A stretch of 64,000 nucleotides of DNA, from positions 62,001 to 126,000 of the forward strand of contig JAIYCH010000056.1 in assembly GCA_027488135.1 (NCBI GenBank). The letters run 5' to 3'. The first letter of the stretch is position 1. Each line of letters begins with the position of its first letter. A program made the position numbers and the translations under genes. Below the pieces are notes generated by a model. The model worked only from the letters and a program-made list of their open reading frames with translations. It had not been told where the DNA came from and did not search any database. The DNA is from Saprospiraceae bacterium. GTDB taxonomy: Bacteria > Bacteroidota > Bacteroidia > Chitinophagales > Saprospiraceae. This document shows, piece after piece, positions 55,289 to 63,783 of the stretch.

Positions 55289-56521
55289 TCAACTTCCTTT
55301 ATTTTCGACCCCATTTTTTTGTGGGGTATAAAAAATACTTCCTTTTATTTCATTCGGCAAATATTCTTGCTCCACATGATTTCCAGGATAGTCATGGCTG
55401 TATTTGTATCCAACGCCATAATTCAATTGTTTCATTAAAGCGGTTGGCGCATTTCTTAAATGAAGAGGAACGGCTAAATTTCCCGTTTCTTTAACTTTGT
55501 CTAAAGCTGATTGTATGGCCAAATAAGCAGCATTGCTTTTAGCTGAATTTGCCAAATAGATGACCGCTTCTGATAAAATGATTCTTGCTTCTGGCATTCC
55601 TACGGTGATCGATGCCTGAAAAGCAGTTTGGGCCATTAATAAAGCGTTTGGATTGGCTAATCCAATGTCTTCAGCGGCGGAAATAATCATTCTTCGTCCA
55701 ATAAATTTAAGGTCTTCTCCAGCAGCGAGCATTCTTGCCAGCCAATAAACAGCGGCCTGGGCATCACCTCCTCTGATACTTTTAATAAAGGCCGATGCGA
55801 TATCATAATGTACCTCTCCATCTTTATCGTAGTTTAATACTATGTTTGAAGCGATTTTTTCTATTAAAGCATTGTTAATCTGTATTTTATTTTCTTCATT
55901 TGGCAAACAAGCGAGCTCTAACAAGTTTAATAGTTTTCGTGCATCTCCCCCTGAAAAATGCAATAATGCCTCCTTTTCCTGCAGATCAATATGGAGGGTA
56001 CTTAAAAATTCATCTTTCTCTAAAGCATGATCTAAAATAGCAGACAATTCGTCTTTTAATAAGGGTTGTAAGGTGTACACCTGGCACCTCGATAATAAAG
56101 CGGGAATAACCTCAAAGGAAGGATTTTCCGTAGTAGCTCCAATAAGGGTAATGATGCCTTTTTCAACGGCATTAAGCAGGGAATCTTGTTGAGACTTAGA
56201 AAACCTGTGAATTTCATCAATAAATAAAATAGGATTATGTCTGTTGAAAAATTTTTGTTGCTCCGCTTTTTGTATGGCTTCTCTTACTTCTTTGACCCCT
56301 GAATGAACGGCATTTAACGATTGAAAAGGAATATTTAACTGATTTGCTAATAAATTGGCGAGCGTTGTTTTTCCAACACCAGGAGGACCCCATAAAATGA
56401 TAGACGGAATTCTTCCTGCATCCAGCCATCGACGAATTGGCATTCCATCTCCCAGTAAGTTCAACTGTCCAATAAATGAGTCGATATGCTGTGGACGCAT
56501 CCTTTCCGCTAATGGTCTCAT
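55289..56521 (-). CDS. rarA: Replication-associated recombination protein A (AAA+ ATPase)
   Basis: A 410-residue cytoplasmic ATPase of the clamp-loader clade (RarA/MgsA) that acts at stalled replication forks. The N-terminal RPLAERMRPQHIDSFIGQ, Walker A WGPPGVGKTTLA, Walker B ILFIDEIHRFSK, sensor GATTENPSFEVIPALLSRC and the C-terminal tetramer block (RRMIISAAEDIGLANP) are intact. It is the last gene of a run of closely spaced minus-strand genes, ten bases after the preceding one. Confidence 0.95.
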   Translation of the reverse strand: MRPLAERMRPQHIDSFIGQLNLLGDGMPIRRWLDAGRIPSIILWGPPGVGKTTLANLLANQLNIPFQSLNAVHSGVKEVREAIQKAEQQKFFNRHNPILFIDEIHRFSKSQQDSLLNAVEKGIITLIGATTENPSFEVIPALLSRCQVYTLQPLLKDELSAILDHALEKDEFLSTLHIDLQEKEALLHFSGGDARKLLNLLELACLPNEENKIQINNALIEKIASNIVLNYDKDGEVHYDIASAFIKSIRGGDAQAAVYWLARMLAAGEDLKFIGRRMIISAAEDIGLANPNALLMAQTAFQASITVGMPEARIILSEAVIYLANSAKSNAAYLAIQSALDKVKETGNLAVPLHLRNAPTALMKQLNYGVGYKYSHDYPGNHVEQEYLPNEIKGSIFYTPQKNGVENKGS

Positions 56522-56531
56522 GGGTATAAAT

Positions 56532-57281
56532 TCAATCGTTTTTCATTTCATCCACGTCAAAAAGTACTTCTACTAAAGTTGGCATTGGTTTTTCTTGTAC
56601 CATTCTATTCTTTTCAGGGACTAAAACGGCGACTTTTAGTCTGGAAAGTTTAAAAAGTGGGGTGGAATCACTATTGGTTGTAAATTGTAAACTCATTCCC
56701 TTACTTCTAATAATTTCACCAAAGAAATCTATGTTTGCTATGTTTAATACCCCAGGGTTATCACCATTTTCATACTTAATTTCTACCTCACTATTTTTCT
56801 TTTTGCTTAAAAGAATGGATGTTTTTTCAGATTGTAAGGTCTCTGTTATTATCAAATATGAAGCATCCCATTGGTTTACAAGGCTGAGTTTATCGAGTTT
56901 TTCTGCTATTTCAGCTTTGTTTTGCAAGGTGAAGTAGGTTATGTCCTGAATTTTAAACACGATGCTATTATCTTTTTTAAAAATAATAAGCAAGCCCGCT
57001 TCGTCTGTACTTATTTTTTGAAATAAAGGATTAATCTCTCCTTTTGCTTTGAGAGTATAACTTCCTTTTACTTCGCTTTTATAAGTTAATTGATTGGATG
57101 TCTTTAATTTATCTACCGTATGTACAATATTCAAATCATCAATGTGGCCATACGCTGAAAAAATACCTTGATGTATTTTTCCATAAGTACCCACTTTCAT
57201 TGGCCTGTGAGGTTCCCAGGTAGCGCGGTAACCCAAATTTTTTTGCACCTGATGCAGGTAATTTTGCATGATTGTTGACAT
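56532..57281 (-). CDS. Orphan soluble protein of unknown function
   Basis: A 249-residue protein with no signal peptide, lipobox or membrane helix. The N-terminus (LGYRATWEPHRPMKVGTYGKI) is followed by alternating short strands and charged stretches, including ILLSKKKNSEVEIKYENGDNPG and a Lys/Pro-rich tail ending in acidic residues. I recognise no family. A second ATG at 57269 (MQNYLHQVQ) is possible. It lies 36 bases downstream of an SDR gene and ten bases upstream of rarA, so it is probably expressed with housekeeping genes. Confidence 0.7.
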   Translation of the reverse strand: MSTIMQNYLHQVQKNLGYRATWEPHRPMKVGTYGKIHQGIFSAYGHIDDLNIVHTVDKLKTSNQLTYKSEVKGSYTLKAKGEINPLFQKISTDEAGLLIIFKKDNSIVFKIQDITYFTLQNKAEIAEKLDKLSLVNQWDASYLIITETLQSEKTSILLSKKKNSEVEIKYENGDNPGVLNIANIDFFGEIIRSKGMSLQFTTNSDSTPLFKLSRLKVAVLVPEKNRMVQEKPMPTLVEVLFDVDEMKND

Positions 57282-57317
57282 GAATATTGAATATTTATAA
57301 AGAATAAATAAAAAAGA

Positions 57318-58076
57318 TTATCTAAAGTAGGATGCCCCATTTAAATCTAAAATAGCCCCAGAGGTAAAAATGGCCTGATCGGAAGCCAGGTATAAAACAG
57401 CGGCAGCCACCTCCTCAGGTCTGGCAATTCTATTAAATGGGCTTTGGGCGGCGATCTCATTCTCCCTTGGGCCTTTGACTATATTTTCAACCCTTTCTGT
57501 ATCGGTAAAACCAGGAGCTACAGCATTTACAGAAATACCAAATGGGCCCAATGCCAAAGCCAAAGATTGGGTTAGGCTATTAAGACCTGCTTTACTAGCC
57601 CCATACGCTGGCATGGATGGTTCACCTCTATAAGCTCCTCTTGATGATACATTTACAATATGTCCACCTCCTCTTTTTTTCATTTCTGGGGCAACACAAA
57701 AAGCTAAATTAGCTGGTGCCATTAGATTAGTAGCTAAGGTTTTGTTCCAGGCTAATTGCCAGGTATCGTAATTATCCAGGTCAATAGAATGAGGTTCAAT
57801 GACCGCAGCATTATTTATTAAAATATCAATACCGCCCATGGATTGAATGACCTCGTCAATGAATTTTTTTACAGCGATCGCATCAGATATATCGGCATTA
57901 AACAGCTGATGTCCAACGCCTGAAAGAGAAGCTAAAGTTTCTTCCGCTGCTTTTTTATTCTTATGATAATGGATGGCTACGGTGGCTCCGTTTTCAGCAA
58001 AAATTTTTGCACAGGCACGACCAATACCTTGCGAGGCACCGGTAACGATAACTATTTTACCCTTAAAAGTTGACAT
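57318..58076 (-). CDS. Short-chain dehydrogenase/reductase (FabG-like)
   Basis: A 252-residue NAD(P)-dependent oxidoreductase with a Rossmann fold. Nucleotide-binding TGASQGIGRA is near 13-22, NNAA near 88-91, the catalytic Ser in NVSSRGAY and the YxxxK motif in YGASKAGLN near 158. The C-terminus ENEIAAQSPFNRIARPEEVA followed by DLNGASYFR matches classical SDRs. Substrate unknown; the group includes 3-oxoacyl-ACP reductases and sugar alcohol dehydrogenases. It is part of the minus-strand cluster. Confidence 0.9.
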   Translation of the reverse strand: MSTFKGKIVIVTGASQGIGRACAKIFAENGATVAIHYHKNKKAAEETLASLSGVGHQLFNADISDAIAVKKFIDEVIQSMGGIDILINNAAVIEPHSIDLDNYDTWQLAWNKTLATNLMAPANLAFCVAPEMKKRGGGHIVNVSSRGAYRGEPSMPAYGASKAGLNSLTQSLALALGPFGISVNAVAPGFTDTERVENIVKGPRENEIAAQSPFNRIARPEEVAAAVLYLASDQAIFTSGAILDLNGASYFR

Positions 58077-58105
58077 TTAATCCTTTTTTAAGTAAGGTAA
58101 ACATT

Positions 58106-58861
58106 TTATAAGGTATCTAATATTTTTTTCTTTTGAAGATTAAACTCTTCCTCATTTATTATTCCCTTTTCTTTTAAATCTCCAAGCTTCAGCAAACTAC
58201 CATATAAATCAAGTTTTTCTTCTTCTGTCTCCTTTTGAGCCTTTTCATTTGGCATATCATCAAAAGGTCTTTTGTAATTATTTTTGACAAACGAGTTAAA
58301 TTTTTCATCTTGTCTGATAAAAGCTAAGGCTTTGTGTTCATGAATTTTCTCTGGGTTGTCCAAACCATTTCCTACGGCTTTTTCCAAATGTAAATAGGTC
58401 ATTTCGGCATCGTTTAACATGCTGTAACAACAGGCCAAATTGAAGTGTACCTGAGGAGATTCACCAAATTTTTCAATAGATTCAAGAAAGGAATGAGCGG
58501 CCCCTGCAAAATCTAATTCTCTATATTTGTTTATTCCCAACGATTTATAATAATCAAACAGCGATTCTTTTGGATCCTGTTTGATTTGTTCGAATTCGAG
58601 ATACTTAGCATTATACTTTTCGTCAAATTCTTGCCTTGGCATTACAAATAGTAGGACAGCGTCCATAAATCCTAAAATAGCTGGCAAAGCAATAGACATT
58701 TCTGCTATGTCCCCATTTCCTCCTGTATTTACTAATAACAGGCAAATAAAAAATAGAATGGTATGCAAAATACCTTGAATTTTTCTTCCTAAATAGTATC
58801 TGTGCAGGCCGAAAACCCCAAACATAAGAGCAAGTAGTGCGGCGGTAATTTTATTTTTCAT
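58106..58861 (-). CDS. TM2-domain protein with TPR-like middle and SHOCT C-terminus
   Basis: A 251-residue membrane protein. The N-terminal TM2 domain has FGVFGLHRYYLGRKIQGILH and two or three hydrophobic segments. The middle (about 105-185) reads as TPR-type helical repeats (YKSLGINKYRELDFAGAAHSF, VHFNLACCYSMLNDAEMTYL). The C-terminus LLKLGDLKEKGIINEEEFN is a SHOCT domain. This combination suggests a membrane-anchored protein-interaction module; the role is unknown. It is 44 bases downstream of the WbqC-like gene. Confidence 0.85.
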   Translation of the reverse strand: MKNKITAALLALMFGVFGLHRYYLGRKIQGILHTILFFICLLLVNTGGNGDIAEMSIALPAILGFMDAVLLFVMPRQEFDEKYNAKYLEFEQIKQDPKESLFDYYKSLGINKYRELDFAGAAHSFLESIEKFGESPQVHFNLACCYSMLNDAEMTYLHLEKAVGNGLDNPEKIHEHKALAFIRQDEKFNSFVKNNYKRPFDDMPNEKAQKETEEEKLDLYGSLLKLGDLKEKGIINEEEFNLQKKKILDTL

Positions 58862-58905
58862 AGCTCAAAGATGAGTAAATTGTTGCATTTTTTGATTGCT
58901 ATGGC

Positions 58906-59577
58906 TTAAAATTTGGACAAATCACTTTGTTTGTCTGACAAATAGCTTTTTCTTAATACATTAATAGCATAAGGACCTTGACAAAAGATAAGATCTAAAA
59001 TGCTGGCATTGGGTAAAAACCCTAAGGTGTTTTCAAAAACCTGAGGATATCCTATGTTAATCCATTCATTGTCCGTTAAAATAAAACGAGGTTTTGGAGA
59101 GAAAAATAGAGATAAATCCAACCTGGGTTCCGCTACTTCTCCATCAGATAAAAAGCGAATATCTGGCTGTTCTATGGGTAACATAGATAATATCATTTTC
59201 GTTAAACTAAGGTTCCATTCCCAAAGATAAATGAAAGGTCTATTATAAATGGCTTGTAGCTTATCTGCATAATGATGAAAAAATGGTGCACTTCCATAAC
59301 AGGTATGTAAGGACTGCCAATGTTTTTTTTGCCAATTTTCCTGCTGGTCAATCTTAACTTCAGTATATTTTTGGCCGGCATGCTTTCCTCCGACCAAGGG
59401 AATACTCAATCTTAATAATCCCTGACTACTTGCAATATGACAACGGTTTCTAAATGAACCTTTTGGGTAATTTTCTACATCATTAAATATAATGTTTTTC
59501 TGATGGACCAATTTCGACCAGTATTGTATATTACCCAGATAAAAAACGGGAAGAATTAGCGCGTGGTTATCACCCAT
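58906..59577 (-). CDS. WbqC-like family protein
   Basis: A 223-residue soluble protein. The family blocks LPVFYLGNIQYWSKLVHQKNI, GSFRNRCHIASSQGLLRLSIP and the Trp/His-rich stretch NWQKKHWQSLHTCYGSAPFF are present. WbqC proteins occur in O-antigen clusters of proteobacteria but in Bacteroidota are commonly single housekeeping-like genes of unknown function. It is first in the minus-strand cluster and divergent from a polytopic membrane protein gene. Confidence 0.88.
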   Translation of the reverse strand: MGDNHALILPVFYLGNIQYWSKLVHQKNIIFNDVENYPKGSFRNRCHIASSQGLLRLSIPLVGGKHAGQKYTEVKIDQQENWQKKHWQSLHTCYGSAPFFHHYADKLQAIYNRPFIYLWEWNLSLTKMILSMLPIEQPDIRFLSDGEVAEPRLDLSLFFSPKPRFILTDNEWINIGYPQVFENTLGFLPNASILDLIFCQGPYAINVLRKSYLSDKQSDLSKF

Positions 59578-59629
59578 AATTATATTTTCATGTAAAAATA
59601 AGGAATCTACTAAAATTCATTAAGCATCT

Positions 59630-59637
59630 TATCTTTG
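59630..59637 (+). promoter_or_regulatory. -7 element of the polytopic membrane protein gene
   Basis: A perfect TATCTTTG sits 19 bases before the ATG at 59657, with a short A-rich leader. No clear -33 element is visible. Confidence 0.5.
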
Positions 59638-59656
59638 TCAGCTAAAAAATAAAATT

Positions 59657-61042
59657 ATGCTCTTAAAGTTTTTGTCTCATCCCATCGTTAAACTGATACC
59701 CTTTTTACTTTTCTTTTTAAGCATGGTTTTTTTTCTTCCCAATACAACTCATTTCTTCTCTGGGGCAGAATCCAACTTATTAGATAGTGGTTTTTATCAA
59801 TTCGATCCCAATATCTTAATACGTTATAGAATTATTAATCTCCTTATTCTTTTTGGTGTGTTGGGTGCCCTGTTTTTTGTTTGCAGAGCATTGTTTGGTG
59901 TTCAGATTGCTTTGATTGGCACCATCATTTTATTAACCTCGAGTTGGGTGTTTTTAATTGGTTATTGGTTGAGTTTTGACCATTTACTTGGATTGTATCA
60001 TACTGCCTTGATTTTAACCCTTCTTTTTTATATTAAAAAGCAAAGTAATATTTTATTAGGATTGGTATTCACACTTACTATAGGTTCCTTGCTCATTGAT
60101 GCCTTGGGAACCACCCTTTTTCTTAGTGTATTGTATTTTGGTGCGATAAGACAACAAAAACTTTCAAAAATTGAAAATTATTTCTGGCTTAGTTTATTTA
60201 TTTTATCTGTCGGAGTAATCATTTACCGTTTTACCTCAGCAAGTACCTGGAAAACGTATTTAGGTATTCAATCAAGTGATTATGTATTGTTTTACGGATT
60301 GGTTTTGATGGCATTATGGCCTTTTGTTGGTTTTATATTTGCCGCAATGAAAGATGCTATTAAAAAGTGGAAGAAAGGAGATGTCTGGTCAATCTGGATG
60401 CTTACGGCTTTATTTGCCGGCATTATTTCACAGTCGCCTTCCTTTATTTTACCCGCCGCATTGCTTATTGGAAAACATGTGGTTGATTTTGACCTTGAAA
60501 ATTATCCGTATAAACATATCATAAAATACTGGTCCACCTTTTTGTGGGTTATCTGGTTCTTTTTGTCCATTTTTTTGATGACAGGTGGGCATTTATTTCA
60601 AAGTGAAGGTGGATTTAGAATGGGCTTTCAACTTGGTTTTGGTATCTGGTTATTCGGACTTATTTCTATTGTTGGTATGTACGGAAAGCATTTTTTTATT
60701 ATGCGAATGGGGTTAATCGGGGGAAATATCTGGGTAACTTTTTCTTTATTTATCATTTTAATTCCCTATTTCGGCAATGATTTTTTATTAAATAATGTAT
60801 GGAAATTTGCCAATACGCAAAAAACAAACGTTGAATGGAGAGATAAAACACCTAAGCTTGAAGGCCTTCATTATACCTTACAATCCATTCAACGTCTGAA
60901 TTTTAATAACCATAAAATTATCATTAAAAGAACTGATAGTCAGATAGCTACAGATTCTATTAATGGTTTTTCAAACTATTTTAAAAAGGAAACTTTATAT
61001 TTAATTTCTGCTGATTCCTTAAGGAGCCATGAAATAAAGTAA
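59657..61042 (+). CDS. Polytopic membrane protein, possibly GT-C-fold-like
   Basis: A 461-residue inner-membrane protein with about ten to twelve predicted helices (for example LIPFLLFFLSMVFFLP, LIGTIILLTSSWVFLIGYWL, IWLFGLISIVGMYG) and a soluble C-terminal domain of about 85 residues. The region after the first helix contains TNTxx-like polar stretches with a YQFDPNILIRYR loop, and the layout of a multi-spanning N-terminal region with a small extracytoplasmic tail recalls membrane glycosyltransferases of the ArnT/PMT type. No catalytic motif is certain, so the assignment is tentative. Its last 24 bases overlap a small convergent ORF. Confidence 0.65.
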   Translation: MLLKFLSHPIVKLIPFLLFFLSMVFFLPNTTHFFSGAESNLLDSGFYQFDPNILIRYRIINLLILFGVLGALFFVCRALFGVQIALIGTIILLTSSWVFLIGYWLSFDHLLGLYHTALILTLLFYIKKQSNILLGLVFTLTIGSLLIDALGTTLFLSVLYFGAIRQQKLSKIENYFWLSLFILSVGVIIYRFTSASTWKTYLGIQSSDYVLFYGLVLMALWPFVGFIFAAMKDAIKKWKKGDVWSIWMLTALFAGIISQSPSFILPAALLIGKHVVDFDLENYPYKHIIKYWSTFLWVIWFFLSIFLMTGGHLFQSEGGFRMGFQLGFGIWLFGLISIVGMYGKHFFIMRMGLIGGNIWVTFSLFIILIPYFGNDFLLNNVWKFANTQKTNVEWRDKTPKLEGLHYTLQSIQRLNFNNHKIIIKRTDSQIATDSINGFSNYFKKETLYLISADSLRSHEIK

Positions 61043-61162
61043 TAAAATTAAAAGTAGGGTAGTCATCAGAATAACCAGAAAAATATTGACATTTTTTTTC
61101 TTTGGTTCCGTATGGTGAACAGCCTTTTGACTATTGGGATGAACGGATTTTTTCGTTTTCAT
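61019..61162 (-). CDS. Small single-helix membrane peptide (47 residues)
   Basis: A short ORF from ATG (61160-61162) to TAA (61019-61021). It has a basic, His-rich N-terminal half (KTKKSVHPNSQKAVHHTEPK) followed by one strong hydrophobic helix (VNIFLVILMTTLLLILLLYF), typical of small inner-membrane proteins with a cytoplasmic positive tail. It lies 56 bases downstream of the RsmB-type gene on the same strand, and overlaps the end of the convergent gene. No family is recognised. Confidence 0.5.
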   Translation of the reverse strand: MKTKKSVHPNSQKAVHHTEPKKKNVNIFLVILMTTLLLILLLYFMAP

Positions 61163-61218
61163 GATTTAATTTTTTTGCTTCCCTTAAATTATCCTTTTTT
61201 CTTTAATTATTGAGCTTT

Positions 61219-62451
61219 TTATTCATTTCTTTTGAGTCTGGCCATAAAAAAGCCGTCATAACCAAAATCATTTGGCAGTAAAGTCTTTTGATTTTCCAAA
61301 GTGAATAACTGGCCCTCTTTTGAATCTAGGAAAGTTTTTATTTGATTTTCATTTTCGCTGGGAAGAATGCTACATGTTGCATATATTAGTTTTCCTCCTG
61401 GCTTCACCATGGAGGAATAATCGCGCAATAAATTTTGCTGGGTGATTTTAACCTCTTCCAAAAAAGAGGGAGAAAGTTTCCATTTCGCATCAGGATTTCT
61501 TCTTAGCACTCCTAAACCGGTACATGGAACGTCCAATAGTAAGCGATCTGCCTTTTCTTTTAAGCGTTTAATGGTTTTACTAGATTCAATGATTTTGGCC
61601 TCAATGATGTGAACGCCATTTCTTCTGGCCCTTCTTTGGAGTTCTATTAATTTTTTTTCATAAATATCCAGGGACAAAATGTGGCCTTTATTTTTCATTA
61701 GGGCAGCTAAATGTAGAGATTTTCCTCCTGCACCAGCACAAGCGTCAATGACCTTCATGCCTGGTTCAACTTCCATAAATGATGCAATTTGTTGACTTCC
61801 ATAGTCTTGCACTTCAATTTGACCGTTTTTAAAAGCGTTGGTCAGGAAAATATTTTTTCTATTAGGAACACTAAGCCCTTCGTTATCCAGGACAACTGTA
61901 TTTACACCATCTTTTTCTAAATCTATTTTGACTAACCTAATATTTGATTTTAAGGTATTCACCCTGAGAATGAGAGACGCGGGTTCATTGAGTGCGTGTA
62001 AAATAGCAGGCCAGGCAGATCCCAGCTCTTTTTCACCCGTCTCATGTATCCAATCGGGAATACTTTCTATGATAGCCAGATTATTTTCAACGTCCTTGTA
62101 GGATTTCCAGATTTTGTCTTTAGAAATGAATTCAAATTCCCTCCAAGGCGGTAAAGATAATCCATTTAAGGTCCAGTGAATGGCCATAAGAACGAACCAG
62201 TCTTTTTCCTGATAGGGTTCATTTTCCGCAATATGGGTTAATAATCTGTACCATCTGACCAATTCATAGACTTGTTCGGCAATAAAGGCTCTATCTTTTG
62301 AGCCTCTGTTTTTATCGGCTTTTAATATTTTTTCCACCGCTTTATCCGCTTTCATTCCCTGGTGGAAAATTTCCTGACATGCCTCGGCGACAGCTTGTGC
62401 CTGAGCTGGGTATGGACGAAAATTGGTTTTTTCTTGCTTGTTAATCAGCAT
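61219..62451 (-). CDS. RsmB/NOP-family RNA (cytosine-C5) methyltransferase
   Basis: A 410-residue SAM-dependent RNA methyltransferase. The N-terminal part is a NusB-like helical domain (KNRGSKDRAFIAEQVYELVRW), followed by SAM-binding VIDACAGAGGKSLHLAALM, the PCTG catalytic block LLLDVPCTGLGVLRRNPDAKW and the second catalytic Cys in YATCSILPSENE. It is likely an rRNA m5C methyltransferase. It lies 13 bases downstream of the helicase gene. Confidence 0.92.
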   Translation of the reverse strand: MLINKQEKTNFRPYPAQAQAVAEACQEIFHQGMKADKAVEKILKADKNRGSKDRAFIAEQVYELVRWYRLLTHIAENEPYQEKDWFVLMAIHWTLNGLSLPPWREFEFISKDKIWKSYKDVENNLAIIESIPDWIHETGEKELGSAWPAILHALNEPASLILRVNTLKSNIRLVKIDLEKDGVNTVVLDNEGLSVPNRKNIFLTNAFKNGQIEVQDYGSQQIASFMEVEPGMKVIDACAGAGGKSLHLAALMKNKGHILSLDIYEKKLIELQRRARRNGVHIIEAKIIESSKTIKRLKEKADRLLLDVPCTGLGVLRRNPDAKWKLSPSFLEEVKITQQNLLRDYSSMVKPGGKLIYATCSILPSENENQIKTFLDSKEGQLFTLENQKTLLPNDFGYDGFFMARLKRNE

Positions 62452-62464
62452 TTTATGATATAAA

Positions 62465-63751
62465 TTAAGAAAACATCTGGTAATAATCTACAATAATAGG
62501 GTCCGTCTTTACATCGGAAGGTTTTAAGGGATGTCTTAAAACTATGCCATCTAAGGTTCTGCAACGACTCAATGCGACGTAAGTTTGTCCATGCTCAAAG
62601 GCACCGCCAGCTAAATCGATAATAATTTTATCGAACGTTTTACCTTGTGCTTTATGTATAGTTACTCCCCAAGCCAATCTTACGGGTATTTGAGTAAAGG
62701 TGCCAATGGTTTCAGTACTTATTTTATTTGGGTTTTTCGGGTCCAGCTTGTATTGTAAAATTTCCCAGCTTAAGGGACTTAACGAAACCATTGATTTATT
62801 TCCATCTTTGTCAAGCATAAGTTCAATCTCATTGTCTTGTAAAGAATGAATGATTCCAATGCTACCATTTACGTATTTACCCTCAGGATCGTTTCTCAGA
62901 ATCATAACTTGAGCGCCTACTTTTAATTGCAAAATAGGTTCTGTGGGGAATTGTGAAGGCTGAAAATTTCCGGTTACTTTGGCCAGATAGGGTTTTGCGA
63001 CACTTTGTAACAGGTTCAGCTGGGTTTGATTAATTTTATCAGCGGTATAATTTCGCGCGCATAAAGTGATATAATTATCATCGGATGAAAAGGATGGTTC
63101 ACATCTTTCATTTAACAAGGCAAGATCATCTTCTTCGGCTTTATTAAGTCGGACGGCTTCCAGTAATCTGATAAATAGTTTATTATCCTGCCTGTATATT
63201 TTATGTAATTCAAACATTTCAAACAGGTCCGGAGAGGTAGAAAAAAGGTTCGCTGAAAAAAAATAAGGAGAGGAGTAATTTCTGAATTTCAACCATTCCT
63301 GCGTTTCTTGTGTAACCACTGGGGGAAGTTGAAACAAATCGCCAAAGACAACCATTTGAACCCCACCGAAGGGTTTATTATTATTTCTTACGACGCGTAA
63401 AACATAATCAATGGCGTCCAATATATCGGCTCTTACCATAGATATTTCGTCAATGATAATAACCTCCAGTTCTTTCATTAATTTCTTATTCTTCCCCATT
63501 TTTATTTGACTAGGGTCGAAAAGACGAGGGGGAAAGTTAAAAAAAGAATGAATGGTCTGGCCTTTAACATTTAAAGCCGCTACGCCAGTCGGCGCCAAAA
63601 CAACCTGTTTCTTTTCTGTCGTTTTTCTAAACAACTGAAGTAAAGTAGATTTACCCGTCCCAGCCCTTCCTGTTACAAAAAGATTTTTCCGATCTTTTTC
63701 CAGCAAATTTAATACGTTATTGAAATCCTGACTTAATTCAAGTGGGGACAT
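62465..63751 (-). CDS. PIF1/RecD-like superfamily I helicase
   Basis: A 428-residue ATPase. Walker A is TGRAGTGKSTLL, followed by VLAPTGVAALNVKGQTIHS, Walker B IIIDEISMVRADILDAID, the PFGGVQMVVFGDLFQLPP block typical of PIF1, and the C-terminal helicase motif VTIHKAQGKTFDKI with TYVALSRC. Many Bacteroidota homologues carry extra C-terminal domains and are longer; this is the minimal core. It would unwind DNA with 5'-3' polarity. It is 32 bases downstream of the creatininase-family gene. Confidence 0.88.
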   Translation of the reverse strand: MSPLELSQDFNNVLNLLEKDRKNLFVTGRAGTGKSTLLQLFRKTTEKKQVVLAPTGVAALNVKGQTIHSFFNFPPRLFDPSQIKMGKNKKLMKELEVIIIDEISMVRADILDAIDYVLRVVRNNNKPFGGVQMVVFGDLFQLPPVVTQETQEWLKFRNYSSPYFFSANLFSTSPDLFEMFELHKIYRQDNKLFIRLLEAVRLNKAEEDDLALLNERCEPSFSSDDNYITLCARNYTADKINQTQLNLLQSVAKPYLAKVTGNFQPSQFPTEPILQLKVGAQVMILRNDPEGKYVNGSIGIIHSLQDNEIELMLDKDGNKSMVSLSPLSWEILQYKLDPKNPNKISTETIGTFTQIPVRLAWGVTIHKAQGKTFDKIIIDLAGGAFEHGQTYVALSRCRTLDGIVLRHPLKPSDVKTDPIIVDYYQMFS

Positions 63752-63783
63752 AATGGTCTTTTCTGGGCGTTAAGGTAGCTTTT

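Noticed and set aside
55238-55438. Plus-strand open frame of 66 codons, with an upstream TATTTTTG
   Set aside because: It lies mostly opposite the 3' end of rarA, has no family-like sequence and looks like a shadow of that gene; an antisense RNA there cannot be excluded.
61838-62101. Plus-strand frame of 87 codons opposite the RsmB-type gene
   Set aside because: Antisense shadow of a conserved methyltransferase; Ser/Phe-rich composition typical of reversed reading.
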